Part shown: in pieces, positions 57,342-64,000 of the stretch
Layout: every line of letters starts with the position of its first letter
Numbering within the stretch: position 1 is the stretch's first letter
Source of the DNA: Neomoorella carbonis
GTDB lineage: Bacteria > Bacillota > DSM-521 > Neomoorellales > Neomoorellaceae
Assembly: GCF_045278715.1 (NCBI RefSeq)
Contig: NZ_CP136420.1
Span: 124,001-188,000 of the forward strand
Length of the DNA: 64,000 nt
Direction of reading: 5' to 3'
Notes under the pieces: generated by a model
Told to the model about the DNA's origin: nothing
Database searches by the model: none
Seen by the model: only the letters and a program-made list of their open reading frames with translations
Program-made: the position numbers and the translations under genes

Positions 57342-58268
57342 TTAAATTATTTCTTGCAGGGGGTCCAGGGTACGGGAGGCCAGTAAAGCCAGCTCTTCCT
57401 GTACCGGGCTTACCGGTAGCTTGTCGAGGGCTTCCAGAGCCAGGGTAATTTGTTCTTCCGCTATGGCCGCTGTATATTCATCACAGTTTAATTGCCGCGC
57501 GGCAGCAATCAGTTCCTCTATTTCCGCAGCCGTCAGGCCGCGGTTTATTTTTTCCTGCCACCGGGCGGCCTCCGGGGAAAGCTCTAAAAAGCGTAAGACA
57601 GGGAGGGTAAGGATGCCGCGGGCCAGATCCTGGCGGTTGGGTTTGCCCATCCTTTGTGCGGAGCCGAAAAGATCGAGGTAATCATCGATTATCTGATAGG
57701 CCAGGCCCAGGTGCCAGCCGAACCGGGCTAAATAATTTTGCTGGGGGCGCTTTAAACGGCAGAGGATGCCGCCGCAACGGCAGGCGGCACTGAACAGGGC
57801 GGCCGTTTTCTGGCCGATATAGGTGAAATAGGCCTTTGTATCGGGGACGGCAGCTGTCAATTGCTGGATTTCCCCGCTGCACATGGCACGGATGGCTTCG
57901 GTAACCGTGGTTAGAACGGCTTTTTTGCTGCTGGCCAGGAGACCAAAGGCGGTGGCAAAGAGGTAATCACCGGTGAGGACAGCCGGCACTGTCCCATAGA
58001 GGCAGTGGAGGGCGGGCAGGCTGCGGCGGACGGTCGCCCCGTCCAGGACGTCATCGTGGATCAGGGAGGCCAGGTGAATAAGTTCTATAGCGGTCGCCAC
58101 TTGCCGGACTTCCACGGTATCATGAATCCCAAAGCGGGCACATAATAAAACTAAAGTAGGCCGCAGGCCCTTACCGCCGGTCAGGGCATGGTTTAAGAGC
58201 TGTTGCAACCGGGGATCCGGAGTGGCAACGGCTTCATTTAGCACTGCTTTTATTTCCACACCTAGCAA
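57342..58268 (-). CDS. Trans-type polyprenyl diphosphate synthase (HepT-like)
   Basis: A 308-aa isoprenyl diphosphate synthase. The first Asp-rich motif LIHDDVLDGATVRR (FARM) and the second DDYLD are both present, as are GGKGLRP for the diphosphate and SGEIQQL. The residues before FARM are small (Ala, Ser), which allows long products. The TTG at 58268 has AAGGAG at 9 nt. Its convergent neighbour is a terpene cyclase needing a C35 substrate, so a C35-type synthase is likely; a menaquinone side-chain role is the alternative. No HepS-like small subunit is adjacent. Confidence 0.85.
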   Translation of the reverse strand: MLGVEIKAVLNEAVATPDPRLQQLLNHALTGGKGLRPTLVLLCARFGIHDTVEVRQVATAIELIHLASLIHDDVLDGATVRRSLPALHCLYGTVPAVLTGDYLFATAFGLLASSKKAVLTTVTEAIRAMCSGEIQQLTAAVPDTKAYFTYIGQKTAALFSAACRCGGILCRLKRPQQNYLARFGWHLGLAYQIIDDYLDLFGSAQRMGKPNRQDLARGILTLPVLRFLELSPEAARWQEKINRGLTAAEIEELIAAARQLNCDEYTAAIAEEQITLALEALDKLPVSPVQEELALLASRTLDPLQEII

Positions 58269-58472
58269 GGTAATCTTCTCCTTTATACAAATTTATACAA
58301 AAGGTGCCAGCAAATGGAATGTGAGCAACTCTAGTATGGCTGGAAGGGGACGATTTTATAGCTGCATCTTTAAAAACAAGTGATTTAACAAGCAAAAATG
58401 TAAAATAAGGGGCATGATAGTTTTTAAGGTGCCAGAAAGTCAGGAATTGGATAAAATAGGCATAGATTAATA

Positions 58473-58538
58473 TTGCCAGAGGAAAGTTTTTGCAGTATAA
58501 AAAAGTCAAGGAAAGTCAAAAGGAAAAAGAAGGTCAAA
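58473..58538 (+). promoter_or_regulatory. ctsR operon promoter with CtsR operator
   Basis: TTGCCA (58473-58478), 17 nt, TATAAA (58496-58501). Directly after it, AGTCAAG (58504-58510), GAA and AGTCAAA (58514-58520) form the CtsR heptad direct repeat (RGTCAAA-NAN-RGTCAAA), and a third GGTCAAA lies at 58532-58538. The operator covers the expected start. Between 58269 and 58472 no gene is visible. Confidence 0.8.
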
Positions 58539-58570
58539 TTGAAGGATATGCCGAGGGGGTAGGCCGATGA

Positions 58571-59056
58571 ATGGAAGGTAAAACCCTGGCCGATCGTATC
58601 GAAAACTATATCAAATGGTTGTTAAAAAGCAGTGCCGATGGAATAGTAGAGTTACAGCGCCAGGAACTGGCCGCGCGCTTCACCTGCGTACCTTCGCAGA
58701 TCAGCTATGTCCTCAGCACCCGCTTTACTATTGAAAAGGGATACCTGGTGGAAAGCCGCCGGGGGGGCGGTGGCTATATCCGCATTGCCAGGGTACCCTT
58801 AAATGCCGAAGCGCGGCTTAAAGATTGGGTGCAGAAGGCCCTGGGCGAATATATCTCCCAGGAGGCAGCTGTGGAGCTGCTGGAGCGCCTGAGGGAGGAG
58901 GGGTTATTAACCCGGCGGGAGCAACTGCTTCTGGCGGCAGCCATTAATCGCCAATCTTTACCCCTTGAACTACCCGGGCGCGACCAGGTGCGGGCCTGTA
59001 TCATGAAGGCTGTAATTTTAACCTTAATGCGCAATGATTTCCCCAGCGCAGGATAA
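58571..59056 (+). CDS. ctsR: Transcriptional repressor CtsR
   Basis: The repressor of class III heat-shock genes. The N-terminal DNA-binding part shows LADRIENYIKWLL, QRQELAARFTCVPSQISYVLSTRFT and the glycine-rich wing ESRRGGGGYIRI. It has 161 aa. It heads the ctsR-mcsA-mcsB-clpC operon and represses its own promoter through the upstream heptads. Heat or McsB action would relieve it. Confidence 0.96.
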   Translation: MEGKTLADRIENYIKWLLKSSADGIVELQRQELAARFTCVPSQISYVLSTRFTIEKGYLVESRRGGGGYIRIARVPLNAEARLKDWVQKALGEYISQEAAVELLERLREEGLLTRREQLLLAAAINRQSLPLELPGRDQVRACIMKAVILTLMRNDFPSAG

Positions 59057-59070
59057 GAGGGGGCTAGAAA

Positions 59071-59580
59071 ATGCTTTGTGAACGATGCCAGGAGAGGCCG
59101 GCCAGTGTCCACGTCACCAGGATTATCAACGGCGATAAGACGGAGCTTTATCTTTGCCAGGAATGTGCCCGGGAAATGCAGCCCCAGCTGAATTTTTCCA
59201 TTCCCAAATTTTTAGCCGGGCTGCTGGATTATGACCCGGGCCTGGAGGTCAAAGCCCCGCCGGCAGTAGAACGCTGCCGGGAGTGCGGCCTGAGCTACGA
59301 GCAATTCCACCAGACGGGGCGGTTGGGATGCCCGGACTGTTACCATTACCTGGCCGCGCGCCTGGATCCCCTGATCCGGCGCATCCAGGGCAGCAGCCAG
59401 CACCGCGGCAAAGTACCCCGCCGGGCCGGTGGCAACCTCCGGGTGCGCCGGGAAATTGAAAAATTGCGGGCACAGCTGCAGCAGCTGGTGGAGCAGGAGG
59501 AATTTGAAAAGGCTGCCCAGGTCCGGGACCGCATTCGCGATTTAGAAAACCGCCTGGGAGAACAGGGGGGCTGGCAATGA
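59071..59580 (+). CDS. mcsA: McsA, activator of the protein-arginine kinase
   Basis: A 169-aa zinc-binding protein with three or four C-x2-C motifs (CERCQ, CQEC, CREC, CPDC) and a C-terminal UVR motif (LVEQEEFEKAAQVRDRIRDLE). McsA partners McsB and regulates CtsR. Its stop overlaps the McsB start by 4 nt (ATGA). Confidence 0.95.
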   Translation: MLCERCQERPASVHVTRIINGDKTELYLCQECAREMQPQLNFSIPKFLAGLLDYDPGLEVKAPPAVERCRECGLSYEQFHQTGRLGCPDCYHYLAARLDPLIRRIQGSSQHRGKVPRRAGGNLRVRREIEKLRAQLQQLVEQEEFEKAAQVRDRIRDLENRLGEQGGWQ

Positions 59581-60629
59581 GCCTGAATTTGGAGCGTAAC
59601 AGCAAATGGATGGAAGGGTCCGGGCCCCAGGCCGACATCGTCATTTCCAGCCGCATCCGGCTGGCCCGTAACCTGAAGGGGATGCCCTTTCCCAATTTGA
59701 TGAACGAAGCCCAGGAAGCCAAGGTTATCCGTCTGGTGGGCCAAGCCATCCGGGCGCCAGGGGTTTTTCAGGCCGTTGGTGAATTAAAGCTCCAGACCTT
59801 ACGAGAATTGTCGCCGGTGGAGCGGCAAATACTAGTGGAGAAACACCTCATCAGCCCGGATCTGGCGGAAGGTAAAGGGGAGAAGGCCGTAGTTTTACGG
59901 GATGATGAAGCCATCAGCATCATGGTCAATGAAGAAGATCACCTGCGCCTGCAGTGCCTTTTACCGGCCCTGATGCTCCATGAAGCCTGGCGCCTGGCCG
60001 ACGCTGCCGACGATGCCCTGGAAAACGAGCTGGACTTTGCTTTTGACCAGGAAAGGGGCTACCTTACCGCCTGTCCTACCAATGTCGGTACCGGGTTAAG
60101 GGCTTCTACCATGCTGCATCTGCCGGCCCTGGTGCTGACCAAGCAGGCCGGACAAGTTTTGACGGCCCTGACCAAAGTAGGGGTGGCGGTCAGGGGCCTC
60201 TACGGCGAGGGAACCGAAGCCCAAGGTAATATTTTCCAGGTTTCCAATCAGATTACCCTGGGACGTTCTGAAGAAGAGATTATCAATAACCTTTCGGCGG
60301 TAACTGTGCGGCTGGCCGACCAGGAAAGGGAAGCCAGGGAATTACTGCGCAAACAGAGCCGCTGGCAGCTGGAAGACCGCGTGGGCCGGGCCTACGGGGT
60401 CCTGACCAACGCCCGCATCTTGAGCTCCCAGGAAGCCCTGCAGCTCCTTTCTGATGTCCGCCTGGGAGTAGAGATGAAAATTTTACGCGGCATCGACCAG
60501 CGGCTTATAAACCAGCTGATGGTGCGCATCCAGCCGGCCTACCTGCAGTTTACCGCCGGTAAAGAGATGACGCCCTTTGAGCGCGATGTGCACCGGGCGG
60601 CCATGGTTCGAGAACTTTTAGCAGGCTAG
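59577..60629 (+). CDS. mcsB: Protein arginine kinase McsB
   Basis: McsB phosphorylates arginines on proteins destined for ClpCP. The phosphagen-kinase fold shows SSRIRLARNLKGMPFPN, LMLHEAWRLAD and CPTNVGTGLRAS. The allosteric phosphoarginine pocket RDVHRA is present near the C-terminus. It has 350 aa. Translational coupling with mcsA matches their stoichiometric partnership. Confidence 0.96.
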   Translation: MSLNLERNSKWMEGSGPQADIVISSRIRLARNLKGMPFPNLMNEAQEAKVIRLVGQAIRAPGVFQAVGELKLQTLRELSPVERQILVEKHLISPDLAEGKGEKAVVLRDDEAISIMVNEEDHLRLQCLLPALMLHEAWRLADAADDALENELDFAFDQERGYLTACPTNVGTGLRASTMLHLPALVLTKQAGQVLTALTKVGVAVRGLYGEGTEAQGNIFQVSNQITLGRSEEEIINNLSAVTVRLADQEREARELLRKQSRWQLEDRVGRAYGVLTNARILSSQEALQLLSDVRLGVEMKILRGIDQRLINQLMVRIQPAYLQFTAGKEMTPFERDVHRAAMVRELLAG

Positions 60630-60657
60630 CAGAAAACCTACAGGAGGTGGATTAATC

Positions 60658-63183
60658 ATGTCACCACGTTTTACCGAAAGGGCCAACCGGGTCCTGCGCC
60701 TGGCCCAGGAGGAAGCCAGGGCCCTGCATCACCCGGCCATTGGGACCGAACATATCCTGCTGGGGATCTTACGGGAAGGCGACAGCGTCGCCGCCCGCGC
60801 CCTGGCCAGTTTAGGGGTTAACGTCAAAGCTGTACGTGATGAAGTGCGTAAAATTATCCGGCCGGGGGAAGCCCCTGCCGGTGGGGAAATCGGCCTGACA
60901 CCGCGGGCGAAAAGAGTCCTGGAGCTGGCTAATGAAGAAGCGCGCCGCCAGGGCGTAAACTATGTGGGGACAGAACATATTCTCTTAGGCTTGCTGGAAG
61001 AAGGCGAGGGCCTGGCGGCGCAGGTCTTGAGCGGCCTGGGCTTAAGCGCCGATAGAATCCGCCAGCAGGTCATCGCCCTGCTGGGGGGTGCCGGGGGACA
61101 GCCCCAGGCCGGCGGCTGGACCCTGCTTTTCGGCAACCTGCCCTTCGGCATGAGCGGGTTCCCGGGAGGGATGGCCTTCCAACCCCAGGGGATGGCCGGC
61201 ACCAAGGTGCGGGAGCAGCGGCCGGGTCAGACGCCCACCCTGGACCAGTTCAGCCGGGATCTCACCCGCCTGGCCCGGGAAGATAAGCTGGACCCGGTTA
61301 TTGGCCGGGAAAAGGAAATTGAACGAGTCATCCAGATTCTAAGCCGCCGGACGAAAAACAACCCCGTTTTAATCGGCGATCCCGGCGTGGGCAAGACGGC
61401 CATCGTTGAAGGCCTGGCCCAGAAAATCGTCCAGAACCAGGTACCGGAAGTCCTGCGGGACAAACGGGTGGTGGCCCTGGATATGTCCGGCATGGTGGCC
61501 GGCACCAAGTACCGGGGCGAGTTTGAAGAACGCTTCAAGCGGGTTATGGACGAAGTCCGCGATGCCGGCAACGTCATCCTCTTTATCGACGAGCTGCATA
61601 CCCTGATTGGTGCCGGGGCCGCCGAGGGGGCCATCGATGCCGCCAATATCTTAAAGCCCGCCCTGGCCCGGGGGGAACTGCAGACCATCGGCGCCACCAC
61701 CATTGACGAGTACCGCAAACACATCGAACGGGACGCGGCCCTGGAGCGCCGCTTCCAGGCCGTTATGGTCGGCGAGCCCACGGTGGAAGAAACCATTGCC
61801 ATCCTGAAGGGCCTGCGGGACCGCTATGAAGCCCACCACCGGGTGAAGATTTCCGATGCGGCCCTGGAGGCGGCGGCACGGCTTTCCGACCGCTATATCA
61901 CCGACCGGTACCTGCCGGATAAAGCCATCGATCTGGTTGACGAGGCTGCTTCCCGGGTGCGTCTCAAAGTATATACGGCGCCCGACGACGTCAAGAAACT
62001 GGAAGCGCGCCTGGAAGAACTGGAGAAGGAAAAGGCGGCCGCCGTCCATGCCCAGGAGTTTGAAAAGGCGGCTGCCTTGAGAGACGAGGAAAAGAAAATT
62101 AAAGAAGAGCTAGAAGCCAGAAAGGGCGAGTGGCAGAAGGAAAAGGGCCTGGAGAAGTCCGTGGTGGAGCCGGAGGATATCGCCCAGATTGTTTCCAGCT
62201 GGACGGGAATCCCTGTCACCCAGCTGGCCCAGGAGGAAAGCGAGCGGCTCCTCCACCTGGAAGATATCCTGCACCAGCGGGTCATCGGCCAGGATGAGGC
62301 CGTCCGCGCCGTGGCCCGGGCCGTACGCCGCGCCCGGGCGGGCCTGAAAGATCCCAAGCGGCCCATCGGCTCCTTCATCTTCCTGGGGCCCACCGGCGTC
62401 GGCAAGACCGAGCTGGCCCGGGCCCTGGCCGAAGCCCTCTTTGGTGACGAAGATGCCATGGTCCGTTTCGATATGTCCGAGTACATGGAGAAGCACACCG
62501 TCTCCCGGCTGGTGGGCGCCCCGCCCGGCTACGTCGGCTACGAGGAGAGCGGCCAGTTAACGGAAGCCGTCCGGCGCCGGCCCTACAGCGTCGTCCTCTT
62601 TGACGAGATTGAAAAGGCCCACCCGGACATCTTTAACGTGCTGCTCCAGGTCCTGGACGACGGCAGGCTTACGGACGCCAAGGGTCGCACCGTCGACTTC
62701 CGCAACACGGTGATCATCATGACCTCCAATATCGGCGCCAGCACCATCAAGCGTGAGAGCCTGGGCTTTAAAGCTTCCACCAGCGAAGTGGCGGCCGAGT
62801 CTTACGACAAGATGAAAAAGCACATTATGGAAGAGCTGCGGCGGACCTTCCGGCCGGAGTTTCTCAACCGCATCGACGAGCTGATCGTCTTCCATGCCCT
62901 TTCCCGGGACGATATCAGGAAGATAGTCGACTTGATGCTGGCCGATCTGAACCGCCGCCTGGAGGAGAATAAGCTGGCGGTAGAAGTAACTGATGAAGCC
63001 AAAGAAATTCTTATTAAAGAAGGCTTTGACGAGGCCTACGGCGCCCGGCCTTTGCGGCGCGCCATCCAAACCCTCATCGAAGACCAGCTCTCCGACGAGA
63101 TGCTGGCCGGGAAAATTGCTCCCGGCGACAAAGTCCGGGCCGTCGCCCGGGACGGCAAAATTGTCCTGGAGAAAGCGGCTTAA
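60658..63183 (+). CDS. clpC: ATP-dependent Clp protease ATPase subunit ClpC
   Basis: A Hsp100 unfoldase of 841 aa. The N-domain has two repeats (1-65 and 80-140), followed by an unusually Gly/Pro/Phe-rich linker (about 143-185). D1 has Walker A GDPGVGKT at 240-247, then a UVR motif (AQEFEKAAALRDEEKKI). D2 has Walker A GPTGVGKTE near 578. Together with ClpP it degrades arginine-phosphorylated clients. AGGAGGTGG precedes the start. A terminator follows. Confidence 0.97.
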   Translation: MSPRFTERANRVLRLAQEEARALHHPAIGTEHILLGILREGDSVAARALASLGVNVKAVRDEVRKIIRPGEAPAGGEIGLTPRAKRVLELANEEARRQGVNYVGTEHILLGLLEEGEGLAAQVLSGLGLSADRIRQQVIALLGGAGGQPQAGGWTLLFGNLPFGMSGFPGGMAFQPQGMAGTKVREQRPGQTPTLDQFSRDLTRLAREDKLDPVIGREKEIERVIQILSRRTKNNPVLIGDPGVGKTAIVEGLAQKIVQNQVPEVLRDKRVVALDMSGMVAGTKYRGEFEERFKRVMDEVRDAGNVILFIDELHTLIGAGAAEGAIDAANILKPALARGELQTIGATTIDEYRKHIERDAALERRFQAVMVGEPTVEETIAILKGLRDRYEAHHRVKISDAALEAAARLSDRYITDRYLPDKAIDLVDEAASRVRLKVYTAPDDVKKLEARLEELEKEKAAAVHAQEFEKAAALRDEEKKIKEELEARKGEWQKEKGLEKSVVEPEDIAQIVSSWTGIPVTQLAQEESERLLHLEDILHQRVIGQDEAVRAVARAVRRARAGLKDPKRPIGSFIFLGPTGVGKTELARALAEALFGDEDAMVRFDMSEYMEKHTVSRLVGAPPGYVGYEESGQLTEAVRRRPYSVVLFDEIEKAHPDIFNVLLQVLDDGRLTDAKGRTVDFRNTVIIMTSNIGASTIKRESLGFKASTSEVAAESYDKMKKHIMEELRRTFRPEFLNRIDELIVFHALSRDDIRKIVDLMLADLNRRLEENKLAVEVTDEAKEILIKEGFDEAYGARPLRRAIQTLIEDQLSDEMLAGKIAPGDKVRAVARDGKIVLEKAA

Positions 63184-63206
63184 TCCGGGGCAGGGTAGAC
63201 CCTTAC

Positions 63207-63238
63207 AAGCACTCGCGCGCAGCGGGTGCTTTCTCTTT
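63207..63238 (+). terminator. Terminator of the ctsR-clpC operon
   Basis: AAGCAC-T-CGC (63207-63216) pairs with GCG-G-GTGCTT (one T-G pair), then TCTCTTTT. Confidence 0.75.
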
Positions 63239-63258
63239 TGCTGTAACGGGCAATTTAT

Positions 63259-64000
63259 TTATTTCCACCGCCAGGGGACTGTTTTTTCCAGGGTCCCCAG
63301 GAGGCGGAAGGGTTTTCCCGCCCGGAGCCCTGCAGCCTCCAGGGCGGCCCGCTCGCCGGCGGCGAGGATGCAGGTGGCGGGGCCGGCCGATTTGTGCAAG
63401 TCCGGCTCCGGTAAGCCCGGCCGCCAGTTGATCTGCAGCCTGTATAAAGCGGCCAGATCCCGGGCCTCGGCCAGGATGCCCCTGGAACCGGCGGGAACGA
63501 TTTCCCGGATGCCCGGCTGGTCGAGGAGCAGGCGCACGGTTTGCAGGTCTGCGATTTCCGGATCGTCGAGGAAGACCTCGGTTCCGACCTTGGGCCGCCC
63601 GAAAAGGGCCAGGGCGTCGCCGGCGGCCAGACGCCCTATTAGCAGCTCTGCGGTAGTCGCCAGGCCGATGACGGTGATCCCTATCCCCGACTGGATAGTG
63701 GGGACGTTTTTTTCGCTGCTGCCGGTGAGGGCCTTCTCCGGGTCGATACCCAGCGAGCGGACCTCGTCGGCCACCCCCTCCCGGATGGCCGCGCCTGCAG
63801 GTTCCGGTTCCACGCAGAGGGTGTTGACGATGCAGACCGGCCAGGCGCCTACCGCCAGGACTTCCATCAAGGCTACCCTGGCGGTGAAGCGGCCCAGGAC
63901 GTATCCCGGCACCCGCACCACGTCGGCTTCCTTGGGGCCGATGGCGCCGGCGGAATCGCAGGCGATCACCAGGGATCTTTGCGCCTCCAGGTCCAGGATG
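63259..64000 (-). CDS. AIR-synthase-like protein, probable alpha-ribazole kinase CblS (5' end cut off)
   Basis: The gene runs off the right edge. About 247 residues are visible; the true start lies just outside. The visible sequence, with VIACDSAGAIGPK, then YVLGRFTARVALMEVLAVGAWP, LTGSSEKNVPTIQSG and IVPAGSRGILAEA, is of the PurM/AIR-synthase fold and like CblS, the kinase that makes alpha-ribazole phosphate in cobamide salvage. Cobamides serve the corrinoid protein in acetogens, so the role is sensible. The CblS call is from memory of the family, so it is tentative. Confidence 0.65.
   Translation of the reverse strand, partial: ILDLEAQRSLVIACDSAGAIGPKEADVVRVPGYVLGRFTARVALMEVLAVGAWPVCIVNTLCVEPEPAGAAIREGVADEVRSLGIDPEKALTGSSEKNVPTIQSGIGITVIGLATTAELLIGRLAAGDALALFGRPKVGTEVFLDDPEIADLQTVRLLLDQPGIREIVPAGSRGILAEARDLAALYRLQINWRPGLPEPDLHKSAGPATCILAAGERAALEAAGLRAGKPFRLLGTLEKTVPWRWK

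Overview
The window reads as chromosomal DNA of a thermophilic acetogenic Firmicute, most likely Moorella (M. thermoacetica or a close relative). This is inferred from gene content and style: GC-rich coding regions with frequent GTG/TTG starts behind strong AGGAGG-type ribosome binding sites, a CtsR-McsA-McsB-ClpC heat-shock operon, a carbon monoxide dehydrogenase remnant, a group B-like [FeFe] hydrogenase, an obligate-anaerobe type hybrid cluster protein and sulfolactate genes of the spore-former type. No database was consulted.

Layout. 0-4.7 kb: phoU, an MFS exporter, a YqhV-like membrane protein, the sulfolactate pair comA/comB and a UPF0756 membrane protein. 4.8-9.6 kb: a putative malate/malyl-CoA operon (two-subunit acyl-CoA ligase with a 7-Cys ferredoxin-like gene between the subunits, a malyl-CoA lyase/CitE-like aldolase), then malic enzyme. 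10-15.6 kb: panB, a 238-bp inverted-repeat element, CvpA, M18 aminopeptidase, YedF, a HEAT-repeat protein, DUF951 and a CGGC protein. 15.7-18.1 kb: decayed DNA, with a frameshifted and truncated CODH gene behind a structured leader, an acyl-ACP thioesterase, a small conserved protein and a Uma2 fragment. 18.1-25.2 kb: rpsF-ssb-rpsR, then yybS-rplI-lonC-dnaB-MFS. 25.2-30.7 kb: a small unknown protein, a macro-domain protein, DUF763, hcp with a CRP/FNR-type operator, an HD-GYP protein and folK. 30.8-36.8 kb: a cofactor block (DUF2520, panC, panD, birA, bioY, coaX, dusB) with two BirA-type operators. 36.9-39.6 kb: an operator-controlled HTH gene, an unknown protein and a homologue of cyanobacterial acyl-ACP reductase. 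39.6-41.8 kb: greA-lysS.

42-56.2 kb holds two nearly identical rRNA operons as direct repeats. Each is 16S-23S-5S-tRNA-Asn, but only the second carries tRNA-Ile and tRNA-Ala in the 16S-23S spacer. Between them lie an SDR dehydrogenase, an HhH-GPD glycosylase and, on the opposite strand, the [FeFe] hydrogenase. 56.2-58.3 kb has a convergent terpenoid pair (YtpB-type cyclase and a trans-prenyl diphosphate synthase). 58.4-63.2 kb is the CtsR operon with its operator. The right edge cuts into a minus-strand AIR-synthase-like gene, probably alpha-ribazole kinase.

Themes: CoA and pantothenate supply (panB/C/D, coaX) and biotin control (birA/bioY) sit near C2-C4 acyl-CoA chemistry (malyl-CoA module), which could let glyoxylate or malate enter an acetyl-CoA-centred metabolism. 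The acyl-ACP thioesterase and acyl-ACP reductase suggest acyl-chain or aldehyde chemistry not usually described for acetogens. The malyl-CoA module, the acyl-ACP reductase cluster and the structured CODH leader are the items most worth following up.
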